A stretch of DNA of 64,000 bases from Nothophaeocryptopus gaeumannii (Eukaryota; Ascomycota; Dothideomycetes; Mycosphaerellales; Mycosphaerellaceae): positions 868,001 to 932,000 of the forward strand of contig JASISA010000036.1 in assembly GCA_031771865.1 (NCBI GenBank). The letters are read 5' to 3'. Each line of letters begins with the position of its first letter. The first letter of the stretch is position 1. The position numbers and the translations under genes were made by a program. The notes under the pieces were generated by a model, which was given only the letters and a program-made list of their open reading frames with translations, was not told the origin of the DNA and made no database searches. Shown piece after piece: positions 10,701 through 21,106 of this stretch.

Positions 10701-11881
10701 ATGTCGATCTCCTTCGCAGCGACTTCGTCGGTTTGGGTCTTGAGAGCTTCCGAGAGTCGGTCACGCTCTTGTGTCCACGTCTTCTTTTCTTCAAGGCAAC
10801 TCTCCTTGTCAGCCTTCAGCTCATCGAGATTCCGACTTTGTGACTTCAGATCGTTTTCCAGCTTTTCTTTCTGCCTCAGCAGGCCAGATACTTCCTTCGA
10901 CCACTCTTGCACCTCGCTTTGAAGCCGTCGTATGTCCATTTGCAAGCTATCACAGTTTGCGGCCGCCTCCTCATACTGCTTGATCGTTGTATTGTCCTCA
11001 CCGCTTTTCTTTTCCAGCTCTTGCACCTTAGCTTCCAATCGATGGTTGTCCGACAGCACGTCCTTAAGACGCTTCTCGCTGCTGCTGGCGCGCTGCAGCA
11101 AACCCGCGATTTGAGTGTCAACTCCGTCGGCGATGGTTCCGAGAGATCCTCGGCCGTCCGACCCTTTGCGTGACTTCTGAGTGGTTGTCTTCGTATGATG
11201 AGTGGCATCTAGCTTTCTCTTCTTCGATACAGGAATATCATTACTGGTCCGGCTCAGTAGTGGGGGCTTCGGCATGCGATCCGCTGGAACGTTCGTACTC
11301 GTGGTGGCTGTCGGCCTACTTCCAACGACTATGACGCTGGATGTAGAAGACCTGCGTGAAGATGTCTGAGTTACATTTTCCTTGGGTCGTCTTGATACGT
11401 CGCTGCTCGAATTTTTGGTCATTACCGGAAGGCGCTTGGTTTGAGCACCATCCCGTTGCTTCCCAGTGACAGTCGATATTGCAATGCCCTTTTTAATTGG
11501 CAATTGGGCTTTGGCTTTCGCTGAAGTCTTGGAGGATATTGTTGTCGTTGCTTGGGCAACCCTCGGTTTCTTCGAAGGGTTAAAGGTGCCTAAGTCTGGC
11601 TTCGTTGCAGCACCTTTTCGTAGTGGCTTTGGCTCGCCGGGCTTCTTGATCTTGTTGCATTTAGAGCTCTCCATTCCAGATTTGTTGGGCGGCGAGCTCG
11701 AACCGCGAGTAAGTAGGCGAAGTTCCTTGGAGTAAAGTGGGTTCACCGCTTGATATGCAGACTTATCTTGGTGACACTGAACGTTCTGGATGTTCTCATT
11801 AGAGCGAGGGCTTTGTTTGTCGCGACTCTTGGACCTTTTGTCTCTTGCAGATTCGCTCTTGTCCTGATTGCCAGAAGACAT
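7784..11881 (-). CDS. Large coiled-coil protein of unknown function
   Basis: Intronless, 1365 residues from the first real ATG (MSSGNQDK at 11881); the frame is open for 27 more codons upstream but without an ATG. The first ~260 residues are basic, Ser/Thr/Lys-rich and disordered, with a KKRKLD-type nuclear localisation signal. Residues ~265-1080 are an almost uninterrupted Glu/Lys/Arg/Leu-rich coiled coil with heptads. A less ordered segment follows, and the C-terminus is Pro/Gln/Ser-rich with TPPP-type repeats. This looks like a scaffold or tether, possibly nuclear or spindle-associated, but no conserved domain is recognised. The coiled coil gives only composition-based similarity, so no function is assigned. 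It starts divergently from the SKL-tagged hydrolase. Confidence 0.75.
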   Translation of the reverse strand: MSSGNQDKSESARDKRSKSRDKQSPRSNENIQNVQCHQDKSAYQAVNPLYSKELRLLTRGSSSPPNKSGMESSKCNKIKKPGEPKPLRKGAATKPDLGTFNPSKKPRVAQATTTISSKTSAKAKAQLPIKKGIAISTVTGKQRDGAQTKRLPVMTKNSSSDVSRRPKENVTQTSSRRSSTSSVIVVGSRPTATTSTNVPADRMPKPPLLSRTSNDIPVSKKRKLDATHHTKTTTQKSRKGSDGRGSLGTIADGVDTQIAGLLQRASSSEKRLKDVLSDNHRLEAKVQELEKKSGEDNTTIKQYEEAAANCDSLQMDIRRLQSEVQEWSKEVSGLLRQKEKLENDLKSQSRNLDELKADKESCLEEKKTWTQERDRLSEALKTQTDEVAAKEIDIDQKKRDFEQRLKAKQQACDDLQKAKDELTVERDQAARLASFRDTKAKKKAEELEDLRKQLNSLLASNVTFKQSTETMNDEKAQLERKLREKTEEYERCSSDLADLETLRRQKRASAQHDQSRDSRITELVFENRQLRDDFVRKQREFEEKTELVSALEERNQVLSGDLERSSAESQELNEELNDLRTSYTNALSEKDCLHEAVTAQKRSYNDQHLRIEGLRSQYGELEGEMKQGQSPRDGRTKARLKEVNQRLLTRVDETENQVRELTHSKSEADNEVQRLRRDLDTRHEIAQDQSQRLQAVEASNKDLSRSLKEARESSETLSNDLAAKTEQCVLKGEHIDVFKAEKETLVRDLEQSETELNESKASIERSLSAMEQLGSEKEALQTELEGVRQMMANGRALNRRLNEKLDESKTSPCRRNEALLIVVRQLVGTSEARQLTAQDLDAPLRDESERYEASRGDSTRTIRGMQDREQAMTARIQQLETSLEDQPMLRLRVDRLTATSQCLQTELDMVRNARAEDAQSYKKSVDEVLERERAANSRIAELTEGERVANVRIEELQEDEGADIAEREKEIATLTVLLSCSRLKREQLAKQIAGYKNAVDTLTKEKDILQMEISALKRQPSEPRSPVVDRVQRSSGTGPRYEARDASTDTLIESNDIARLGMRIKELQYDLQLSRRQVYANMGEVDKLGAEVRDNIEAFYGTVPHQSVAVTFEGRTVLRGFQAAEAPPNQSNTDAMSSPGGNSRDWTMYDADGNLAIAGKDGEILNNKTFNLTAHGETGDKVPIEETGYAVYQSHVLSTWRSLAHAGSSTLDSPRSPQQPPQSSAQSQTSLPTPPPDAAGPTPTPSVPSAGTEMPTSRIPPRIDTAVPPAPLPQQRPPPALSAEDQRTPQMSLPTPQSAIRAVNAMPMAKHRQSLDPDGPTRRAPKDPKTLHDVWPAPQYRSQSEYSGPSGRGPRQDADCYRPAR

Positions 11882-12654
11882 GGCGGTCAAACGCGTGCTG
11901 ATGGAGATGTGCTGGCATCGCGTTGTTGAGACGCGGGTTCCCGCTGGATAGGTGGGAAACAACGAGAACGGGGCATCAGGAGACGCAGACGGGGTCTAGC
12001 CTGCGCAAGATAATAAAAACAGATGAAAGTCAACAGCGACAGAAAGGATACAGAAGCTGCACAGAATCTTCAATTTACTATAGTTACCTGGGATCTCCAG
12101 CACGCGCCTGCGAAGGGTTGATCGCGTCTGCGTTTGGTGAGGAGTCCAATTTTGGCAAAGATCAAAGTCTTCATCCCTGACAGACGTCATGGTCTTGACA
12201 GACTGGAAGTATTGATCGATCAGCCATACGCTGATAGCTCGCTGCTGCAGCATCTCCTTGTTGCTTGAGAGCGATGAGAACTGTTCCGAAGTGAGAAAGA
12301 TGGATGTGGTTGATGATGTGAGAAGGAATGAAGAGAAGAGCAAGATCATTCACTCAATCCCTGGCCTCAGGCAGAAAGCCAGGCCCGAGCTTCCACGGCT
12401 ACCACTCAACCCTCCAAGTTCAGCTGAAGTACCCAGCCTCCTACACGTCATCAAGTCAGCATATATGCATATCACAAACAGCATCGTATCAACGCGTTGT
12501 ACGCCGGACAAGGACCTGACACGAAGTTTTCATAGACAAAGCTAGCAATGTAGGGTACGCATGATATGTCAGCTCCAGTCTGACCGAACACACCACAATA
12601 GAAGACATCAGTCAACGCAGAGTTCCGAGCACAAATCAGCTTAAGAAAAACATC
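11882..12654. promoter_or_regulatory. Divergent intergenic region (coiled-coil protein / hydrolase)
   Basis: 773 bp between two divergent starts. It has good splice-like signals on the minus strand (GTAACT near 12088 to TTGCGCAG near 12000), so the coiled-coil gene may have a spliced 5' UTR. No coding feature was supported; joining the ORF upstream of this intron runs straight into a stop. Confidence 0.35.
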
Positions 12655-13935
12655 ATGTCTACTGCACGCTTCAACATCAAAGAGCATGTCATCGAAGGCC
12701 AACACATCCGGCATTATCCACGATCAACGCGGAATGGCGACTCCGACATCCAGTACCTCTCAGTAAAACAGTACATTCCAAAATCCAATCTCTCTCCTTC
12801 TCCTGGAGATGTCACCATAATAGCCGCACACGGAACCTCCTTCCCCAAAGAACTCTACGAACCCCTCTGGGACGGCCTCCTCGCCGCCTCCAATAACCAC
12901 AACTTCCGCATCCGCGCTATCTGGTCTCCCGACTGCGCCAACAATGGAGCATCAGGAATCCTCAACGAGAAAACGCAAGGCGACGATCCCTCATTCACCG
13001 ACTACGCCCGCGATATCCTGCACATGACCAATATCTTCCGCTCCGAGATGATTCAACCCATAGTCGGCATAGGCCACAGTATGGGCGGGACAGCACTCGT
13101 TCATCTAAGCACAATCCATCCTCGTCTTCTCTCAGGTCTGGTCCTCTTCGACCCGGTCATCGGACGCGACAGCTATAACTACGGAGTCCTCATCATCTAC
13201 GCAGCCTCCATAAAAAACGACCTCTGGTCATCCCGCGCCGAAGCCGAAACCCATTTCCGCAAAGCATTCAGAAACTGGGATCCCCGCGTCCTATCCCTCT
13301 GGCTCAAACACGCCCTTCGCCCTACACCCACCCTCCTCTACCCATCCGCTCCCGAAGGAAGCGTAACATTAACAATGTCCTCCGCCCAAGAATCCTGGTC
13401 CTACGCACGTCCCTTCTTCTCCCACCAAGCCACATCTCATTCAGCCATGACCGCCGAAGATCGAATCAAATACCCCGACGCCCTAGGTCCAGAAATGAAA
13501 CCTTTCTATCGCCCCGAAGCAGAAGAAGCTTTTCAAATGCTACCTCGCGTACGCCCCGACGTGTTATGGGTGTTTCCCTCAAAGACGCCTTCCTCGCCGG
13601 CGGACCTCGACGCCAAAGTCAATCTGACCGGGAGCGGGTATGGGGGTAGTGGCGGGGTGAAAGATGGAAGGGTCGAGAAAGCTATCGCAAAGGGAACGAC
13701 TCATTTAGGGACGTTTGAGAAGCCGGAGGTGTATGCGGAAATTACGGCGGAGTGGTTAGGACGGGATTTGAGGAGTTGGAGGGAGAGGGTGGAGTACGAG
13801 AGGACGAACGCGGATGGTAAAAGTTTGGACATGTTCAGATTATCGGAAAGGTGGAAGAGGGAAACAAAAAGGTTTTATGAGGAGAAGGCGCCCAAGCCGA
13901 AAGGCAAAGGGAAGGTGAAAGGGAGTAAACTGTGA
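12655..13935 (+). CDS. Alpha/beta hydrolase with C-terminal SKL (peroxisomal esterase/lipase-like)
   Basis: Intronless, 426 residues. It has the oxyanion HGTSF segment, the nucleophile elbow GHSMGG with Ser142, and a long lid insertion after it. The protein ends ...KVKGSKL, a canonical PTS1 peroxisomal import signal, preceded by a basic linker that favours recognition. Family knowledge: similar PTS1-tagged hydrolases occur in many Pezizomycotina, and members were first noticed next to Alternaria specialised-metabolite genes; here there is no such cluster, and a general role in hydrolysing an acyl or lactone substrate in peroxisomes is more likely. Substrate unknown. The leader before the ATG is A/C-rich. 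Its 3' end converges on LSB6 with about 100 bp between them. Confidence 0.82.
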   Translation: MSTARFNIKEHVIEGQHIRHYPRSTRNGDSDIQYLSVKQYIPKSNLSPSPGDVTIIAAHGTSFPKELYEPLWDGLLAASNNHNFRIRAIWSPDCANNGASGILNEKTQGDDPSFTDYARDILHMTNIFRSEMIQPIVGIGHSMGGTALVHLSTIHPRLLSGLVLFDPVIGRDSYNYGVLIIYAASIKNDLWSSRAEAETHFRKAFRNWDPRVLSLWLKHALRPTPTLLYPSAPEGSVTLTMSSAQESWSYARPFFSHQATSHSAMTAEDRIKYPDALGPEMKPFYRPEAEEAFQMLPRVRPDVLWVFPSKTPSSPADLDAKVNLTGSGYGGSGGVKDGRVEKAIAKGTTHLGTFEKPEVYAEITAEWLGRDLRSWRERVEYERTNADGKSLDMFRLSERWKRETKRFYEEKAPKPKGKGKVKGSKL

Positions 13936-14037
13936 TCCTCAGATAGCCGAACATACGTGCTTCTGCTCTTCAAATGAGTATCCATATATGCCTACAAAAA
14001 GGTCTCTTGTCGCCGCAAGAGAGCCGTCTATCTGCTC

Positions 14038-16437
14038 TTAACACCAAGTGAATACGGGAGGTTTACTCTTGACCATCTCCAATCTCTCCACAATCACCTT
14101 CCTCATCGCGCCCTCCCTCTCAGCTGTAGCCGCATACCCCAAATCGCCATGATCCTCAAACGACGTATCAGCAATCGAGTTTCTTCGATTGAAGTTCGTC
14201 GAGAACCTCCGGCTCTTTGAAGCTATTGGTGATGAGGTCTGCCAACCTGCTCGAGGAAGATCGTAACTCATGCGGTGAGAGTGGCCCGTTCGAGAACGTT
14301 GTGCGCTGGGACGAATCGCGGACTTGAGGGCTGCAGGAGATAGAGAGGTTTGTTTGGCGGGTGTTTCTGGCGCGAGGTCTTCTTTGATGACTTTATGGAT
14401 GTCTTGAGATGAGCTTTGCCGAGAGTGGTTGAATCGGTTGGGTGTCGATATGTGCTCCGGCAGTGAAGTACCAGTAATTCCAAGGAGATCAGTGTTCGGC
14501 ACGGACGCGGATGATGGAAGGGCGGCTGAGATGTCCATTTCTTCCTCCTCTTCGATACTCCGTGAGGGTGTAGTGATCGCTGGCGTCCGCTTCATGTTCT
14601 CTGCTGCTTTCATTGCTGCGGCTCGTCGACGCATCTCTTCGCTTGCTCTGGGTAGTGGTACAGCTACTGGGATGTCCACCAAATCATCCCATACGTGCAC
14701 ACGATTCCTTCGCGTGAGCTCAAGAGGTCCATGGTCAGGCGTCTTGAGCGTTTCGACGACGTTCCATGCTTGACCTTTCATCACTGCCATTTGTCTAGCG
14801 AACATTCGTTCTTGAAAGTCGACGTCGATTTCGAAGCACTTCCGCAGCTTGACTTGTGTCTCACTCCACCAGTCCTTGGACGTCAGGAGCGGTAGAAAAT
14901 GCTTCCGTGTCTTCTCCGAGAAAGGCTTCCCTATGAGGCTCACAGGTAGGAACAGCCATCCGAATGGGTAGCTGCGCCATGCGTCCGGGTGTTTCCAGGG
15001 CCATGACAAAGAGTTGTCAATTGCTCCGAGCCTCGTGACTGACTTCTCCTTCCCAGCACTTGGTGACCGTGAAGCAGTCATGCTCTCGTCCCGCCTATGA
15101 TATCCATCCGAATGCGTATCTCCATTCGTTTTGGGCGGTTCCTTGACTATGCAAGCCTTGTTCGTCTCCTTGTCTATCCTTATCATCCAGTTGTCTGTTC
15201 CGCGATCGGTATTCCTCATCACGTAGTCTAATATTACAAGCTTCTCCAATTCTTCGCGGAAGCTCTGTTGCAATTCTTCATTCCAGAACTGGTGGGTCGT
15301 CCGGCTTCGTTCATCTGCTTCATCGTCCTCGTCATCTGTGGCGTACCCATCGGTCGTGGCCGTAGCGGGTCGACTGTTCGTTCTGCTACTCGGTCTGCCT
15401 GTCTCGTCCCATCGCTTTCGTCGCTTCTTTCGCGCAGGTGCATCTCTGAAGCTCGTGTCGTTTGCGTCGGGCCAGGGATGCTCTTGAAAGAAATCTGTTG
15501 CTCCCTTGAAGCCTTTCAGAAAGATCTGGAATGAACCCAATTTCTCTGGGAATGGTCTTCCTTTGCGGTAGTATGCTCTTCGGTCCATCCAATCGTAGTG
15601 AAATGATTTGCTGCTGAATCCAACAACGTCCGTATAGGGCACCAAATTTGTCCGAAGTTGACAGTCCAACACATAAGCAGCTGCTTCGGAGACATAGCTG
15701 AGGTTTGGGATCAACATGGCTCTTCCAAAAGCGAATGGAAAGAGATTCCGATGCAGCCATTTGGTCCTGAGAACGTCAGTCGGCAATCTTTCATACTCCC
15801 TTCCGTAAGATACTTACCATTTCGGGTTCTTGCTCGCATAGGGTTCCTCATCTTTCGGCTTGAACACTCCAACCACCTTCCCTCCACTGTTCCGTGCAAA
15901 GTACGATCCACTGCTACCCTGCGAAATGAGCTTCGGATGTAGACCAAGCTCTATGGCTGTCCGAACAGATTCTACAAGATCGTCAAATTCTAGCTTTGAC
16001 ATACGCTCTGCGCCATCATCGTAGTCTGTGTCCATAGTCTCCTTTGTCGCGGGCCGTATCCAATCAGGTGCTTGAAAGACCGAGTGGTGTATCTCCAAGT
16101 GCTCCTCTTCTGCACTCTTTCCCTTCACCCTCCTCCTCTTGAAGCGCTCTTTTATCTCATCTGCCCAGCGCTCCAGCCGCGCATTGATGGCCTTGATGTC
16201 AACTCCACTATTGGTACGTCTCCTCCGTCCTGGTCTCGAAGGAGTTCCGTAGCCATCCGGCACTCGCATGGAATTCGTTCGACTCGGCTGTATAGGTGCG
16301 TATTGTGCTCCGGGGGAAGAGATTGTATGCTGGTCGGCGAACGGATTCTCATCGTCGGAGAAGAGCTCCTCTTCGTCTTCCAGCTCGGCTTGAGCTATCC
16401 TGGCATAGCCAGACGCTGCGGGTCTCTTGCCCGGCAT
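14038..16437 (-). CDS. LSB6: Type II phosphatidylinositol 4-kinase
   Basis: Two exons, 16437-15818 and 15766-14038, with a 51 nt intron (GTAAGT donor, GACTGAC branch, TCAG acceptor); 782 residues. Type II PI4K hallmarks are all present: the glycine loop SQGSSGSYFAR, the ATP-lysine motif VFKPKDEEPYA, the KWLHRNLFPFAFGRA stretch that continues across the splice junction, the catalytic-loop equivalent RNTDRGTDNW, and AIDNSLSWPWKHP as the metal-binding segment. The enzyme makes PI4P on endosomal, vacuolar and trans-Golgi membranes, and fungal members are usually anchored by a palmitoylated Cys-rich motif, which I do not see clearly here. The C-terminal third is Ser/Thr-rich and poorly conserved, making the protein longer than the yeast form. 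Confidence 0.95.
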
Positions 16438-17521
16438 GTTCTTCTTGGTATACTCTCATCCGTTTCATGAGGTCGTGTGGTGATTCAGTAGTGCACGGTT
16501 GCTGAATTCATAGCGAAGGTTTGTCGGGAGACTTTCGGCTGTCTGGCTCTTGTGTTCGTTGCTTGTCGCCTTGATCGAGTTTCCAGAGCATCCCCGGTAC
16601 ACACTAACGACCGTGCGGCTCTGCGGGCGGGTGATGACCGATGACCGCGCGGGACCCACACTTCAAAGTGAAATCAGGAGTCAATCTGAATAATTTCCGA
16701 ATTCAACACATCTTCACCATGTCCTCGATCCGTGATGAACACTACATCTGTGCTCATTGCTATTGGACAGGAAATGCTGCTTACTTTCGAGCTTCGTCGA
16801 CAACAACGCGAGTTCGTAGAATTGACGTTGAGCAAGGTTAAAGCTGCCTATCTCACCGAGAGGCGCCTGGTCAACAGCCCGGCGCCTCTTCCAGCATCCG
16901 CCCCGCGACTACCATCTGGTCAAGATGTTAGACCGATTCACGAGACATGGGTTGGCAATCGGACACGTTTGCAGAACCGTCGATATGGACTGCTCATTTT
17001 CTATGTACTCGGGCAATTTTATCGCCCTTCGAGACGGCGTTGGAGGCGTTTGAGGAGGTGATGTTCGTGCACAATGCAACGATTGGCACGCGGGAGAGCG
17101 TTTGGACACGCAATTTCCAGAATCATACAGGTCATCTCGCCGACGTTTGATGGCAGGGTTTCGCGTGCGTCAGGCTTTGGAAGAAGAATGGTCGGTGTTT
17201 ATCTCTCCTATCTGATCTGTGCGCCGCACTGTGCAACCCGATCAATGTTTCTCGAATGCCTTCCCAGCTTTCATCCCTCTTTCTCCTCCCACTACTGACC
17301 TGTTGTTAATGACGTTGCACGAACTTGGACGACACTGCTGCATTTGCGACTGCCGGATATCGTAATCTTAATTGCCCAAGCCGAGCGAGCCTTGGACGCG
17401 TGCCAATCGCGAGTCCACGTCTCGTTATCGAATCATTGTCTCGAAACGCTACCTCCAACTACCATCTACGAACGATTCCTCGTAACAAAGTCGCTCGCTA
17501 TATACCCCTCCAGCCGACTAG
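16438..17521. other. Intergenic, long leader/promoter of the GATA factor
   Basis: 1084 bp between the divergent LSB6 and GATA-factor starts. No ORF here shows domain or splice support. Long upstream regions are common for nitrogen-regulatory genes. Several GATA/TATC (GATA-factor core) sites occur, as expected by chance and also for autoregulation; I cannot tell which. Confidence 0.4.
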
Positions 17522-19279
17522 ATGCTTCAATACGCCCTGCCAAACGCCAGCCCATCGTTCCAGCGACCACCGCCTGTCTTCGCAGAGCCCACCTCCAGAT
17601 CGCACAGCAATTCTCGAGCCAGCGCCTACGATATACCTAGACCGCCTTCTACTCTCTCGCAAACATCGCAAAGCCAACCACGGCAACAGTCCTTCAGCGG
17701 CACAGTTGGAGGGTTTGAAGACTCGGGAGCTTCGCATCTGTCCGCGTTGGCAGCTCTTGCGGCGTCCAGTGCGCCTGCAACGGTGATGAACCCACCGAGT
17801 ACAGATAGGTAAGTCAGCGAAATAGGAGATAGGAAATCCGATAGGAGATGCGCACGCAATTCATCAGAAAACCTGCCACAAGTCAGTCGCAAACAGCCTT
17901 GAGCCGGAGCACAGCTCGGGAGCTTGGCCGAGCAAGGCTGTCCCCGGCCTTTGAACATCACACTAAACTCTACTTCTTCTCCACCTTCTGCATCTCTTAT
18001 CGCAACATCCGTCCACAGAGCCTCTCTCCTCTTTACACTCCTTTGCTGATATCACTGGCTCCAGCACTCGCTCCTCGACTCCCAGTAGCAACGCGGCCAT
18101 GAGCCAGACTGCACCAGCTGCCACGGCCGGCTATGGCACACAAAATGGTTCTGGGGTAAGTGAAGGATCCCAGCGATAACGTCTTGGCCGGCTATCGGGC
18201 ATAACGATTGCTATCCGGATAATTGGCGATAGAGCTCTTTGCCGGTCGGTCTCTTGCGCGCTGCTCTCCATAACACTGAGTGCGAGATGGTGGGCATGCA
18301 ACGGCCAGATGCATTGAGACTATCGCCCTCTGTCATATGAGAGTCTTCAGCCTCTATGCCGCAACTCTTGCATCCAGCGTCGGTCGAAAGCTGCTGCTCG
18401 GGAAGCTCTCGTCCTTATCGTTATCGATTGCTTCGAATAGTTGCTGACTGAACCGAATGGCAGCCTCCAATTTGTGCAAACTGCAGCACCTCAACTACTC
18501 CCCTATGGCGCCGCGACGAATCAGGCTCAGTACTCTGCAATGCGTGTGGTCTCTTCCTCAAGTTGCATGGAAGACCACGGCCCATCTCGCTGAAGACGGA
18601 CGTGATCAAGAGCCGGAATAGAGTCAAGACATCGCAGCCCAAGAAGCGAGACAGTCATGGCAGCGTGGTTGAGAGTCCGTTGACCAATGGCTACCACGCG
18701 GACGTACACAACGGTCTACAACATCGTCAGTCGGCACACGGGCACGGTCTTCCCATGGGAAGCATGACTGGCCATGCTACCGAGTCTCACGCCCGGGCAT
18801 CATCCCCGAACTCGTCGGTGCGAGACGGTATCGCGCCTCAGCATATCTTCGACACAGTATCTCTACCGTCAGACACCTTCGCTAGCCCCAGCCTACCCTC
18901 TTTCTCTCTTCGACAACCCAGCCCAGCAGCAAATGGTGGAAGCGCAGCATCTGGGAGTCACATGAATTTGGGCGGCCAACCATCGAATCACGACGAACTG
19001 CTCCACCAGAACAACACCCTTCGCACGCGCGTTTCAGAGCTCGAAGTCATCAATGATCTCTTCAGAGGACGCGTCGAAGAATTGGAGAACAGCCAGGCGG
19101 AAGCGAGGCGTTTGGAGCGTGTCAAGGACGACGAGGCACACCGACTGACTGCTGAACTGGCGACAGTGACTGCTCGCGCAGCGGAGATGGAGCGTCGCCT
19201 CAATGAACTGGAGAACGATGGTCCGGCGAGAAAGAAAGCTCGGACTGAGAGTGATGACGATGGACGAAGTAATGACTAA
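17522..19279 (+). CDS. areB: GATA zinc-finger transcription factor, AreB/NreB type
   Basis: Three exons: 17522-17808, 18065-18155 and 18464-19279 (introns of 256 and 308 nt, both with GTAAGT donors); 397 residues. A stop lies immediately before the start codon. One GATA finger, C-x2-C-x17-C-x2-C (CANC...CNACG, residues ~130-154), is followed by the basic tail FLKLHGRPRPISLKTD. The C-terminus (~residues 300-380) is a leucine-zipper-like coiled coil and then KKARTES. A single finger near the N-terminus with a C-terminal coiled coil is the architecture of AreB/NreB/Asd4/Gzf3, which antagonise AreA in nitrogen catabolite control. For the first acceptor, a nearer CCAG (used here) and a later CCCAG (18085) keep the same frame, so the exact exon 2 start is uncertain. 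Confidence 0.88.
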
Positions 19280-19667
19280 AAGCGTTTGAAACTCGCATAT
19301 TTCGAGTACAGCCGTGGTTTTGATTGCGAAATACCCATATAGCTGCAGTACTGCTAATGTCGAGACGACGTGAAGTCGATTCTGAATGAAGTCCGTTCCC
19401 AATTTACTGCCATCAGGTTACATCAAAACAACCACAGAATCCTAAGGACGGCAACCGCACGACGGCTGAGATCTCAAAGCGGAGCGCGCTCTTCGTACGC
19501 TAGTACCGCAGGATGGTCCTGAAACTAGATCCGCTGGTTATTAAGCTCACCGCTTCCTAAGCGATCGTCCAAGGCGCAACCGAATAGATATATTATTGCT
19601 ACAATTGCCAGCGGGTTTCCTACATAATACTCTATCGTCCAGCATTAGAGGTAGATTCGACGACAAA
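19280..19667. other. Intergenic
   Basis: 388 bp between tandem genes, holding the terminator of the GATA factor and the promoter of the hydrolase. It was checked for a tRNA because of its stem-like GC patches; no A-box/B-box pair was found. Confidence 0.4.
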
Positions 19668-20749
19668 ATGAGTCAAACATATGATCCAGAATGGACGGCG
19701 GTAATATCCTCAACATCCAACAGTGCGTATCCGTGAGGCTGATATTCTACATAGTTCGAAAAAACCATGCCCCCGCCCCCCGGGCCCCCAGAATCCCTCG
19801 AAGCGGCTGCTCAAGCGTTCAATGGTCTTATGATTGCCATGGCTACACTCCTCCCGTCTACAAACCCTTACATCAGAACCGACGATAAACAGATCTCCGA
19901 ACACGTCAAAGTCCGAATCTATCACCCTTCCACTCCTCAAGGTCAGCCGCTTCCATGCATTCTCTTCTTCCACGGCGGCGGCTGGATCGCAGGAAACCTC
20001 GACACAGAAGACCACATCTGTCGATATGTATGCTCTGAAACTCCCGCGGTCGTGGTGAGTGTAGAGTATCGTTGCGGACCTGGGCATGCGTTTCCAGAAC
20101 CAATCGAGGATTGCCATTCTGCCTTCCTATGGGCTCACGCCCAAGCTTCTGAGTTAGGCGCCGACCCGGCCAAATATGTCGTATGGGGCGGTTCAGCGGG
20201 TGGCGGACTAGCGATCTCTGTCACATATCGGATCGTGCAGAAGGGGGATGTGAAGCTGGCTGGATTGATCGCCATGCAGCCGATGAGTTTGCATCCGGAT
20301 GCTTGTCCGCAGGAGTACAAACACCTCCATACCGTATACTCAACCAACGCAGAAGTCCCGTTCGTAACTACGCAGATGTGTATGGCGTCCTACGACGTCA
20401 TGACAGGAAGTCCTCCCCACGAAGATGCCAGCTGGTTTCCACAAGCTCAAGGGAAGGAGGGCGTGAAAGGGTTTCCACGTACGTGGATCTTCAATGCGGA
20501 TAACGAGTGTATTCGGGATGATGGGAGGGTTCTTGAGGAGGAGATGAAAGACAACGGAGATGGGAAGAAGGTGAAGAGGGTTGTTATGGAGGGTTGGCCG
20601 CATTATTTTTGGATGTATGTTTGGATTTCTAGATATTCGAAGTGTTGGAAGTGGTGCTAACGAGTGGCTGATTTCCGGTTCTGGAGGGAGGAAACACATT
20701 CAGAAAGTTGCTTGTGGATGGGATCAAGTGGACGTTGGAGCAGGATTGA
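19668..20749 (+). CDS. Alpha/beta hydrolase fold-3 (hormone-sensitive-lipase-like esterase)
   Basis: The body is a frame from 19755 to about 20617 with the oxyanion motif HGGGW and the nucleophile motif GGSAGGG, diagnostic of the HSL-type esterase family; Asp (FNADNE) and His (GWPHYFW) complete the triad. I add an 11-codon first exon, 19668-19700 (MSQTYDPEWTA), joined by a 54 nt intron (19701-19754) because family members start with such a YDPE segment; ATG 19767 is the fallback start. Near the 3' end an intron between ~20618 and ~20689 is needed to reach the family C-terminus (FRKLLVDGIKW, TGA at 20747-20749); its exact donor is ambiguous (GTATGT at 20615 or GTTTGG at 20619). Soluble ester hydrolase; substrate unknown. 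Confidence 0.75.
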
Positions 20750-21106
20750 GCTCCTCCACTGTCCACTGTCCTCGCATCATGATCTCTCGGTCAGAGAATT
20801 GGAATCGGGAATGACTCCGAGCAGATAAAGTTGCACGACTTGACATTGATATGCGAAGGAAAAATTGTATGCGTGAGATCGCGTCCTCGTTGGGACTCAA
20901 TGATCATGTTCACGACCTAAGAGGAACGGCAGGAAGTCCGTGATGTGTTGGCAATGCACAATCAAGGCCTCTGCAGGCTTTGCTTCTAGGCTTTGACGTC
21001 TAGCAGCGCCTTGCTAATTTGTTAGTGTTACAGTCGTCCGGCTTTTCTGCGGCTCTGCCACAGTTCATTGTTGTTTGTGGCACATCACGTCGATCATGGA
21101 GAATAC
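20750..21106. other. Convergent intergenic region
   Basis: 357 bp between the 3' ends of two convergent genes. Nothing coding seen. Confidence 0.4.
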
